The notes below the pieces were generated by a model that did not search any database, was not told the DNA's origin, and saw only the letters and a program-made list of their open reading frames with translations. From positions 16,235 through 80,234 of the forward strand of contig CAIVZR010000090.1 in the NCBI GenBank assembly GCA_903910445.1: a stretch of 64,000 nt of DNA. The letters run 5' to 3'. Position 1 is the first letter of the stretch. Each line of letters starts with the position of its first letter. A program made the translations under genes and the position numbers. This DNA is from an uncultured Bacteroidota bacterium (GTDB lineage Bacteria; Bacteroidota; Bacteroidia; UKL13-3). Shown in pieces: positions 53,538-62,081 of the stretch.

Positions 53538-56500
53538 ATGAAACCACTATTTTACAAACTATTATTTCTTAACACGCCTGTCATTTTTTTGTATAAAGCA
53601 TTTTTTGTGTTCGTGCTTTTTTTGGGGTTAGCTTTTAACGCCAATGCAGGAGATGAAACTATTCCAGCGGGCTCTCTCATTATCAATATGGGAAATGCGA
53701 ATCCAACCATCGCTAAATCTTTAAAGCCCTATGGTCTCATTTACGACTTATTGAAAAATCAATATTGCCCAGTGAAATGGGTTATCAATCCTAATAAAAC
53801 TAAGGATGGAGCCGATTTTACTTTGAATGGTGTTGCTTATAAAGGAGGGCCTTTTATTATTACCGCTCCTTTTAGAACGTCGGCTGTGAATACTGTTATA
53901 AATACTTGGGTAGCAGCCTGGGGTATTGATACAGCATGCCTTACAACCGCTACTATCTTACCTGTTTATATTACACTTACAGCGGCACCCCGATGGACTT
54001 TGGATGCAACGAATGGAACCATTGCACAAACTTATCTGACCAATGCAGGTATTCCTGCTGGGGCATATAATTGGAAGGCACCTGCACTTCTTGGGCCATG
54101 CGACGATTTATTTGCCATGCCTCATGCCGACCCTATTTGGGCCTCGCATGGAAATTTGTACAATTGGAGCAAATCCATTGCTTCTGGTGGTTACAAAGGA
54201 GGTATTTATTTAAGTTGTCATGCAGGTAGTGTGTTTGAAAACATGTTTAATCCAGCGAACAATACGCAACAATGTAATTTGTTATCAAAAGATCCTACAA
54301 TCACGGGTGGACAATCAATGGTATTGTTTGGAAGTCACGGAAATGGTTCCATACCTCCACCATATATTATGCAGTATCCAGCAGATGCATGTATGCAATT
54401 CATTGGTAAGATTGATGCGGCATTACAAGCTGGATCAGAACAAATATTTTTACCTAAAATTGGATGGAGAACAACAACGCATGTAGGAATCTATGACGAT
54501 TCACAAGCCGATATTCCTTCCAAATCGCCGGGCCCAGCGGCAGCATTAGCTTATGGTTATTCCAAAGGCGATTCGGCAGCAGGGTATGTAATGATTATGG
54601 GAGCACATACCATGGCAAAATATACAACAGCCGACTATATCAATGGTCAACGAGTATTTTTAAATTGGAGTTTTTTGGCAAGTCAGTCAAAGGCAGTGGC
54701 CATCAGTGTTCCCGCAACTTTAAGTGGTACCATTAGTCAAGGCGAAACCATCAGTCTATCTGTAACTGCCTCAGGCTATTCTACTCCATTCACCTATGCC
54801 TGGTCGTCTAGTGTGGCAGGAAGTTTTTCAGCACCTACTGCATCAAGCACTACTTTTACCCCAACCTCTTTATCCGCACGTGCCATTATTCATTGTATTG
54901 TAACCGATGCCTGCGGTCGTGTTGGGTTTTATTCTGCATCAACCAATGTAATTTCCGGGCTTGTAATTCCTACTACACCGTTGCTTTCAGTAACGATCGC
55001 CAATTCATGTTTAACAGAAAATATCACAAAAACAGTGGATGTATTGGCGAGTGCAAGCAGTCCTTCTGGCCGACCATTAACGTTGAGTTTAATTACATCA
55101 GGGCATCATGGCACGTTCGTAAATAATGGAAATGGTACAGTAACATACACACCAGAATTAAATTTCACAGGTATTGACTCATGCACCTATCAAGTATGTG
55201 ATAATGCAGTGCCACAAAATTGTTCAAGCAATTTGCTTGTAATAAATTTAGGTGCCAATGATATTTATGGATGCTCTCCAAATCAAGTATATGGAGTAGT
55301 AAGTTTTGGAGGTATTGATACTTTAGTATCGGCCACATCCAATGTTTCCTCAACTGCAGCGAATGCGTATGATTTAGTTGATGGTATATTTGCTGCATTT
55401 GCTACAAATGATTCGGCATCATTTAAGTTTACCGAATTTGTATATGCAAATGATACCATGTCGATTAACTGGAAAAGTGGTTCGGGTACTTCCACCATCT
55501 CTATGATGCAGAGTGCTGATGGAACTACATATTCCAATCGCCAAACATATAGCACTACAAGTATGTCAGTGATCGTGAGCAATTACAAAATTACTAGCGC
55601 AGCCAAATATATTCGAATTGCACGTACTGCCGGTACGCCCAGCTTGGATGCAGTAGTATATTCCAATAACGGATGTGTTACCCGAGCTCCGGAAGCCAAC
55701 TCCGATGCGGTCTCTATTGTGGAAGATTCATCGGCAACCATTGGTGTTTTGCTTAATGATATTGATCCGCAAAGTTTGGCATTAACAGTGACTTCTATCT
55801 TTACACAACCTGCACACGGTAAAGTGAGTATTAATTTAAATAATACCATTACCTATGCACCCAATGCAGATTATTCCGGATCAGATCAATTTGTATACCA
55901 GGCAACCAATACAGAAGGTTATAGCGATACAACAGTTGTAAACTTAACGATTGTGGATGATGGATGCGCTGCAGGATTTTACAAACCGGTGACTGGCTCA
56001 GTGGCTTCTGTCACCATTCAGTCTTATGCCGATGCAGCCATGAAACAAGGGACTTCTTCCACCTATGGCACAAGCTCTACATTTAAGGTAGGCTACTCTT
56101 CGAGTACTGTGCGACGCGGTATGTTTCAGTTTGACCTGGTAACAGGCACACCAATTCCTGCAGGAAGTGTATTGCAAAGTGCAACATTGAATTTGGTTAC
56201 ATCTGGAACAGTCAATGTTTTAAATTTAGGAATCTATGCTTTAACCAGTTCATGGGCAGAGGCATCGACATCATGGGTAAACCGCACTACAAGCCCATCT
56301 GCTCTTCCGTGGTCAAATGGTGGTGGAGGCGATTATTCGGCAACTTCTTATGGCACATTTAATACGGCTTCAGGAACAAGCACTTATAATATTAATTTGT
56401 CATCGTTAGTTCAAGAATGGTATAATGGTACACGTGCCAATTATGGTTTGCTTATCAAAACTATTACCGAACCTGTTTCTACTTCAGTTTCATTTTGTTC

Positions 56501-59198
56501 TAAAGAAAACAGTACTTCTGGAAACAGACCAACCCTCACCGTAACCTATGCTACTTTGGGTACCTGCACTGCAGTGAGAAACAGAGCTCCATTGTCTAAT
56601 CCTGATAATGCAACCACACTTTCTTCTACACCAGTAAATATTAATGTCAAATCCAACGATGCCGACCCTGATGGCAATACCTTGAATTCTCCGGTTATTA
56701 TTACCAACCCATCGAATGGCTCGGTAACAGTGAATGGCGATGGCACCATCAAATACACCCCTTCAGGTTCGTTTAATGGAATCACAACTTTCACCTACAG
56801 TGTTTCCGATGGCACTTTGAAAGATACTTCCAAAGTTTTTGTTACTGTTTTAAACTCTGTTCCAGTAGCTAATAATGATAGTACAGGAACCAACTCAGGC
56901 ACCGCAAAAACAATTTCAGTAAAAGCAAATGATGCCGACACCGAAGCCGATACGCTAACAAATCCATTAGTTACACTAGGTGCCAATAATGGAACCGCAA
57001 CAGTATCGGGTAATAAAATTATTTATACTCCTTTTGATGGTTTCTCTGGTGTTGACTCTTTCTTTTATGCCATCTATGAACAAAATGTAATTGGTTGTGG
57101 TGGAGCGCAAGGTGATACTGCTCGTGTGAAAATCACTATTGGCAATTTAGCTCCTGATGCAAAAAATGATACGGTAAATACCAATGCTTGTCAGCCTGTT
57201 GCTATCAGCGTCATGAACAATGATAACGACCCTGAGAATGGATCACTTACAGTGAGCATCCGAACCAACCCTTCGAATGGGGCACTGACGCTGGTGGGTG
57301 GTGTGATGAACTATACTCCAAACTCTTCATTAGGATTCGGAGCATCGGATAATTTCACATACTACTTAACGGATAATGGCTCTCCTGCAAAAACTGACTC
57401 GGCCACCGTGTTCGTCAATATCAATGCAAGCACCCTCAATAATAAGCCGGTAGCTTTGGATGATTTGGATACTTCAGGACAAAAAAATCAAGATATGTAC
57501 GTGGATGTGATAACCAATGATGCCGATGCAGATAATGATCCTTTGGAAGTAAGTTTACCAATTGGTGTATTACAACCTGCGCATGGTACGATAACAATTT
57601 TGAATAACTTAATCAAGTATGTTCCCGCCTATCGTTTCGTTGGACTGGATTCATTTGAGTATGTATTGTCGGACATAATCCCAGCAGCTGCAGGCGGATG
57701 CCCTACCGTGCCAAGCAAATCGGATACAGCCAAGGTAATTATTCGTATAAATGAATGGGATTTGATGATACGTGGTTCAATTTACAACGACCAAAACGGT
57801 ACTAGTGATAATGCAATTTTTGGTGCTTTGGTGAATTCATTAAATAGTCAGCCGCTGTATATTAACCTAATTGATAATAGTACTGGGCTCATTGTTGGAA
57901 CTACCACAGTTGAAAGTGATGGTACATTTTATTTAGGTTACGATAATGGTACAGCACAAAATACCACCTTCAAAATTGTATTGAGCATCAATCAAGGAGC
58001 TATTGGAGGAACAGTTGCTCCTGAACTTCCTGCTGGATGGGGCTTTGCAGGTGAAGGGATTTCTGGTGCCGGCGATGGTACCTTAGATGGACTCACCTTG
58101 GATGCATTGACCGATGCTTCGATTACATTGAATTTTGCAATCGATCTAATTCCAGTTTCACACAAGAAAATATATGCCAACCTCAATGCTGCTGATTATA
58201 TTAATCATAGTGGCAACCTATCTTATCCGAATCGAATTATTTTAAGTCTGTCGGAATCGGATACCAGTGTGATTGATTATTCTGGCACCATTCCTCCAGG
58301 AAAGTTATCGGGTAGCGACCCCGATGGAAGCAGATTTGGAGGCATTACTGGAAATACGGAAAAAGTTGCGTTTACTTCTTTACCTAACCCTGCGAATGCG
58401 GTATTAGTATATAGCAATGGTAGCACCATGATTACGTTGGATCCATCTCCGAGTTGCCCTGCTGCGGCCTCATGTACCTACTGGAATGCTGCAGCCAGCC
58501 GATATGAAATTCCTGCATTCAACCCAAATAGCTTGTTCTTATATATGAATAATAATGTGCTATCGACAAGTTTCACTTATGCATTCTTCGATTCGGCGAA
58601 TGTAATAAGTGTGCCCGATACCTATATGGTTTCATTCAATTCTCCATTGCCAGTAACCTTGGTTGCATTTGGTGGTAAGCTTAATAAGAATGAACAAAGC
58701 GAATTGAATTGGATTACCTCAAGCGAATTAAATAATAGTTATTTTGATGTTGAATATTCAACCAATGGTGAGTTCTATAAAATTGGAACTATCAAAGGAA
58801 ATGGCACCACCTTTCACTATCACGATTATGCATTTATTCATTTAACACCTGCTGTCGGTGATAATTATTACCGATTGAAACAAGTTGATTATAATGGTAA
58901 AACTGCCTATAGCGAAGTGATTAATATACCATATAGTAAGAAGGTTGGACCCTTTGCCATCACGCCAAATCCTACACATGGAGAACTCAATATTCAATAT
59001 GAAGCAATATCTGATGATGACGTGAATATCAGTGTGACGAATTTATTGGGACAGGTACTTTATCAAAACCAATACAATTCAAGTATCGGATTGAATGCAC
59101 TTAATCTCAACCTACAACATTGGGAACCAGGAATCTATTTTGTGAATTTCACAATCAACGGAGAAGCCATTACACAAAAAATAACATTAGTAAATTAG
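53538..59198 (+). CDS. Giant T9SS protein with DNRLRE and tandem Ig-like repeats
   Basis: An 1886-residue secreted protein. After a signal segment (about 1-38) comes a domain of about 350 residues (to about 390) that I cannot place; it contains KPYGLIYDLL, NPNKTKDGADF, YLSCHAGS, LFGSHGNG and MGAHTMAKYTTADY. Then Ig/tandem-95-type repeats (about 390-810), a DNRLRE domain (about 816-1000), four more tandem-95 repeats (about 1015-1410; each with NDADPDGN-type and NGTVTY/IKYTP motifs), and a region resembling a collagen-binding B-type domain. A T9SS sorting domain ends it (FAITPNPTHGELNIQY, from about 1804). It is probably a surface or secreted adhesin-like protein. It is monocistronic with its own terminator. 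Confidence 0.85.
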   Translation: MKPLFYKLLFLNTPVIFLYKAFFVFVLFLGLAFNANAGDETIPAGSLIINMGNANPTIAKSLKPYGLIYDLLKNQYCPVKWVINPNKTKDGADFTLNGVAYKGGPFIITAPFRTSAVNTVINTWVAAWGIDTACLTTATILPVYITLTAAPRWTLDATNGTIAQTYLTNAGIPAGAYNWKAPALLGPCDDLFAMPHADPIWASHGNLYNWSKSIASGGYKGGIYLSCHAGSVFENMFNPANNTQQCNLLSKDPTITGGQSMVLFGSHGNGSIPPPYIMQYPADACMQFIGKIDAALQAGSEQIFLPKIGWRTTTHVGIYDDSQADIPSKSPGPAAALAYGYSKGDSAAGYVMIMGAHTMAKYTTADYINGQRVFLNWSFLASQSKAVAISVPATLSGTISQGETISLSVTASGYSTPFTYAWSSSVAGSFSAPTASSTTFTPTSLSARAIIHCIVTDACGRVGFYSASTNVISGLVIPTTPLLSVTIANSCLTENITKTVDVLASASSPSGRPLTLSLITSGHHGTFVNNGNGTVTYTPELNFTGIDSCTYQVCDNAVPQNCSSNLLVINLGANDIYGCSPNQVYGVVSFGGIDTLVSATSNVSSTAANAYDLVDGIFAAFATNDSASFKFTEFVYANDTMSINWKSGSGTSTISMMQSADGTTYSNRQTYSTTSMSVIVSNYKITSAAKYIRIARTAGTPSLDAVVYSNNGCVTRAPEANSDAVSIVEDSSATIGVLLNDIDPQSLALTVTSIFTQPAHGKVSINLNNTITYAPNADYSGSDQFVYQATNTEGYSDTTVVNLTIVDDGCAAGFYKPVTGSVASVTIQSYADAAMKQGTSSTYGTSSTFKVGYSSSTVRRGMFQFDLVTGTPIPAGSVLQSATLNLVTSGTVNVLNLGIYALTSSWAEASTSWVNRTTSPSALPWSNGGGGDYSATSYGTFNTASGTSTYNINLSSLVQEWYNGTRANYGLLIKTITEPVSTSVSFCSKENSTSGNRPTLTVTYATLGTCTAVRNRAPLSNPDNATTLSSTPVNINVKSNDADPDGNTLNSPVIITNPSNGSVTVNGDGTIKYTPSGSFNGITTFTYSVSDGTLKDTSKVFVTVLNSVPVANNDSTGTNSGTAKTISVKANDADTEADTLTNPLVTLGANNGTATVSGNKIIYTPFDGFSGVDSFFYAIYEQNVIGCGGAQGDTARVKITIGNLAPDAKNDTVNTNACQPVAISVMNNDNDPENGSLTVSIRTNPSNGALTLVGGVMNYTPNSSLGFGASDNFTYYLTDNGSPAKTDSATVFVNINASTLNNKPVALDDLDTSGQKNQDMYVDVITNDADADNDPLEVSLPIGVLQPAHGTITILNNLIKYVPAYRFVGLDSFEYVLSDIIPAAAGGCPTVPSKSDTAKVIIRINEWDLMIRGSIYNDQNGTSDNAIFGALVNSLNSQPLYINLIDNSTGLIVGTTTVESDGTFYLGYDNGTAQNTTFKIVLSINQGAIGGTVAPELPAGWGFAGEGISGAGDGTLDGLTLDALTDASITLNFAIDLIPVSHKKIYANLNAADYINHSGNLSYPNRIILSLSESDTSVIDYSGTIPPGKLSGSDPDGSRFGGITGNTEKVAFTSLPNPANAVLVYSNGSTMITLDPSPSCPAAASCTYWNAAASRYEIPAFNPNSLFLYMNNNVLSTSFTYAFFDSANVISVPDTYMVSFNSPLPVTLVAFGGKLNKNEQSELNWITSSELNNSYFDVEYSTNGEFYKIGTIKGNGTTFHYHDYAFIHLTPAVGDNYYRLKQVDYNGKTAYSEVINIPYSKKVGPFAITPNPTHGELNIQYEAISDDDVNISVTNLLGQVLYQNQYNSSIGLNALNLNLQHWEPGIYFVNFTINGEAITQKITLVN

Positions 59199-59211
59199 TT
59201 AGTTAATTGTT

Positions 59212-59259
59212 GGAAAGGGCATTGACAGAAAGGCTGTTGGTGCCCTTTTTTGTTTTTTT
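59212..59259 (+). terminator. Rho-independent terminator of the 1886-residue protein gene
   Basis: Stem AAAGGGCA with TGCCCTTT, an inner ACAG/CTGT pairing, then a long T-tract. Confidence 0.75.
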
Positions 59260-59352
59260 AATATTTCTAATAATTAAAAAAATGATTGAGAAACTCAAAA
59301 ATGATTAAATATTAATCTAAAAGATTTATATAAATATTGTTCAACACGATTG

Positions 59353-59418
59353 GTTCCTACAGAACATTCCTCAAGAGGAGGATTGCAATTTTCTACCCAC
59401 GATAAGTTCCTACGGAAC
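59353..59418 (-). repeat. REP-like type II unit, copy D1
   Basis: Hairpin GTTC-CTACA-GAAC, purine-rich spacer, block TTCTACCCACGATAA, hairpin GTTCC-TAC-GGAAC. Close in sequence to C4. Confidence 0.75.
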
Positions 59419-59473
59419 AAAATCAATCCAGTATCATTAATTTAGCTTCAATAATAATTTCACGCTGTATTTC

Positions 59474-59546
59474 AGCCCTGTAGGGGCTTGTCGTGGGTAG
59501 AAAAAATACCGCCCCCTGTATTCAGCCTTGTAGGGGCTATTCGTGT
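59474..59546 (+). repeat. REP-like type II unit, copy D2
   Basis: Hairpin AGCCC-TGTAG-GGGCT, block GTCGTGGGTAGAAAA, C-rich spacer, hairpin AGCCT-TGTAG-GGGCT, ending TTCGTG. Inverted relative to D1 and close to C3. Confidence 0.75.
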
Positions 59547-59588
59547 AGCGCTTTGTGAATTTGAAATTTTCAGAATTGAAACGAATGG

Positions 59589-60803
59589 TCAGTCAAATTT
59601 TTCGTCTTTGCCTTTCTTCTCTTCATTCATAATCTCTTTCACTGACTTGATATTATAAATGTCTCCATTGTATTTATTACCTAAAACAATAACAACATAA
59701 TCCAATTTTGGATTGATATAAAACAAACTATTATAACTGTTCCACCATCCGTTATGGTAAACCACTTTGCTGCTATCGTTATAACACATCATACGAAAAC
59801 CATAACCATAATTCTTAACGCCTTTCTTTTCTTTGCTTCTTGGAACCCAGGCGGTATCAAGGGTCGACTGTGATAAAATTTTATAATGAACCAAACCATC
59901 ATACCATTTATACAAATCGGTAACAGTACTGTAAATTCCTTTATCACCCACCACATCGTCAAAATTATCTTTATCCTTTTTCTTCCACGTAGCACTATAG
60001 CTGGTGGTTCGGTTTGTATATGCTCTTTCATCAATATCGGTGCTCACCCAGGTATTATTCATTTGTAATGGCTCGAAAATATTTTTATGCAAAAACGCTG
60101 AATAGCTTATCCCACTTACTTTTTCAATGATGGCTGCAAGCAATACATAATTGGTATTGCTATAATTAAAACTCTTTCCCGGGGTGCCAATAAATTTCTT
60201 GTCGAAGGTTTGAAGCCAGTGCATCAACTCCGATTGCGTTGGATACAAATCGCTTTTAATTACCTTGGTACTATATACATTCACATAATTGGCTATGCCA
60301 CTGCGGTGAGAAAGAAGGTTCGCAATGGTTACTTTCTTAAATGGTAATTCGGGGAAATAATCAGTCACCAAATCTTCGAGCTTGAGTTTGCCTTCTTCCA
60401 TCAATTTCAAAATGGCCACGGCGGTAAAGGTTTTCGACATCGAAGCAATCTGAAATTTGGTATCTAAATTCAAAGAGTCTTTTTCTTCGTGATTACGATA
60501 ACCATAACATTTTTGAAAAATGATAATTCCTTTTTGTGCTACCAGTACATTCCCATTAAAGCCTTTTAAAAATGCTTTATTATGATATAAGGTATCGAGC
60601 TGTTGACGTTTGAGCTGGGCATCGATTTGCTTCTCAATGATGGCCATCGTATCCACAGACATCGTTTTATGCGATTCGTGAATACTCGCATTGCCATTGG
60701 CTGCCGTGCTATTGCATGAAGAAAAAAATGCGTTTCCTATTGCAAACAACAGGAGGGTATAGGTGAATAAATATTTTGTAGATAGTGTACTTTTTGAAAT
60801 CAT
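59589..60803 (-). CDS. Beta-lactamase-related serine hydrolase lipoprotein
   Basis: A 404-residue lipoprotein: signal with lipobox FFSSC (Cys30), then a class C beta-lactamase/DD-peptidase fold with SxxK in ASMSKTF, YxN in NYSNTNYVLL, and HxG in YHNGWWNS near the end. All catalytic residues are present. Such proteins are usually esterases or peptidases rather than true beta-lactamases. Its ATG overlaps the dxr stop by 4 bp, so it is translated from the dxr transcript. Confidence 0.9.
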   Translation of the reverse strand: MISKSTLSTKYLFTYTLLLFAIGNAFFSSCNSTAANGNASIHESHKTMSVDTMAIIEKQIDAQLKRQQLDTLYHNKAFLKGFNGNVLVAQKGIIIFQKCYGYRNHEEKDSLNLDTKFQIASMSKTFTAVAILKLMEEGKLKLEDLVTDYFPELPFKKVTIANLLSHRSGIANYVNVYSTKVIKSDLYPTQSELMHWLQTFDKKFIGTPGKSFNYSNTNYVLLAAIIEKVSGISYSAFLHKNIFEPLQMNNTWVSTDIDERAYTNRTTSYSATWKKKDKDNFDDVVGDKGIYSTVTDLYKWYDGLVHYKILSQSTLDTAWVPRSKEKKGVKNYGYGFRMMCYNDSSKVVYHNGWWNSYNSLFYINPKLDYVVIVLGNKYNGDIYNIKSVKEIMNEEKKGKDEKFD

Positions 60804-61960
60804 TCTTGCCTTTTTTTAATGAGTTCATGGGCAATCTCTCGTGATTCCTGATCGCTCTCGTAATAGTTGCTGATATTGGGTTTGGCAAGAAAACTTGCGC
60901 GCTCCATCGTGCCTTCTACAATATCGTATATCTGTAAGAATTTTATTTCATCTCTAAGGAAGGCGGCATTCGCCACCTCATTGGCTGCATTCATAATGCA
61001 GGCCATATTGCCTCCTTCTTGCAAACAATAGTATGCAAAATCCAATCCCTTAAACGTTGCTCTATCGGGTGCTTCAAAGCTGAGTTGCGGGTAGTTTAAA
61101 AAATTAAATCGCGGGAAGTCGGTGACTACGCGCTCTGGGTAGGTGAAGGCATAATGAATGGGCAACTTCATATCGGGCAATCCCATTTGTGCTTTCATGC
61201 TGCCATCTCCAAATTGTGCAATACTATGTATGATACTTTGTGGATGCACAATCACATCTATTTGCGTGGCATCCAGTCCAAATAACCACTTCGCTTCAAT
61301 AATCTCCAAAGCCTTATTCATCAAGCTCGCCGAGTCGATGGTAATTTTGGCTCCCATCGTCCAGTTGGGATGTTTCAATGCCTGTGCCTTGGTAACCGAT
61401 TCGAGTTCACTGCGCGTTCTGCCTCTGAATGGGCCTCCACTGGCGGTGAGATATATCTTCTCAACAGGGTTGGAATATTCGCCAACCAAACATTGGTAAA
61501 TGGCCGAGTGCTCTGAATCAACAGGAATAATTTTTACATTATGTTTTACACAAAGGCTGCTAATATAATCACCTGCCACCACCAGCGTTTCCTTGTTGGC
61601 CAAGGCAATGGTTTTCCCTGCTTGAATGGCGGCGATGGTTGGTCGCAATCCACTGAAGCCCACTTGGGCTGTTAATACAATATCAATTTCATCGCTGCAT
61701 ACACATTGTACAATGGCATCGGCCCCAGCAAAAACTTTGATAGGTAAATGTGCTAAAGCATCTTTCACACGCACATAATGATCCTCATTAGAAATCACTA
61801 CGGTATTCGGATTGAAAGCAATCGCTTGCGATATCAGTAGGTCGGCATTATTATGCGCCGTAAGTAAATCAATTTCAAACTTCTCGGGATGGGCCTGAAT
61901 AACTTCCAAGGCCTGTGTTCCGATACTCCCGGTGCTTCCTAATATGGCAATTCGCTTCAT
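60800..61960 (-). CDS. dxr: 1-deoxy-D-xylulose 5-phosphate reductoisomerase
   Basis: A 386-residue enzyme that makes 2-C-methyl-D-erythritol 4-phosphate, the committed step of the MEP isoprenoid pathway. NADPH-binding GSTGSIGTQAL is at residues 7-17. The metal/substrate motifs ANKETLVVAG, VDSEHSAIYQ, SGGPFRGRTRSEL and NKALEIIEAKWLF are complete. It is followed, with a 4-bp overlap, by the serine hydrolase gene. Confidence 0.96.
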   Translation of the reverse strand: MKRIAILGSTGSIGTQALEVIQAHPEKFEIDLLTAHNNADLLISQAIAFNPNTVVISNEDHYVRVKDALAHLPIKVFAGADAIVQCVCSDEIDIVLTAQVGFSGLRPTIAAIQAGKTIALANKETLVVAGDYISSLCVKHNVKIIPVDSEHSAIYQCLVGEYSNPVEKIYLTASGGPFRGRTRSELESVTKAQALKHPNWTMGAKITIDSASLMNKALEIIEAKWLFGLDATQIDVIVHPQSIIHSIAQFGDGSMKAQMGLPDMKLPIHYAFTYPERVVTDFPRFNFLNYPQLSFEAPDRATFKGLDFAYYCLQEGGNMACIMNAANEVANAAFLRDEIKFLQIYDIVEGTMERASFLAKPNISNYYESDQESREIAHELIKKRQE

Positions 61961-62081
61961 GTATTATGGTGGGAAATTAATGCTTTTATCGTATCCCAAT
62001 CCAAAACGAAATCCACATAAGCGTGCGTTTAGCAACAAGGTGCGAAATTAATTGAACATAAATTATTGAACCGTCTAAGTA

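Larger units (their letters stand above)
59199..59588. other. Gene-free region with terminator and a type II REP-like pair
   Basis: 390 bp between convergent genes. It contains the terminator at 59212-59259 and REP-like units D1 and D2. Nothing else is recognised. Confidence 0.75.
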
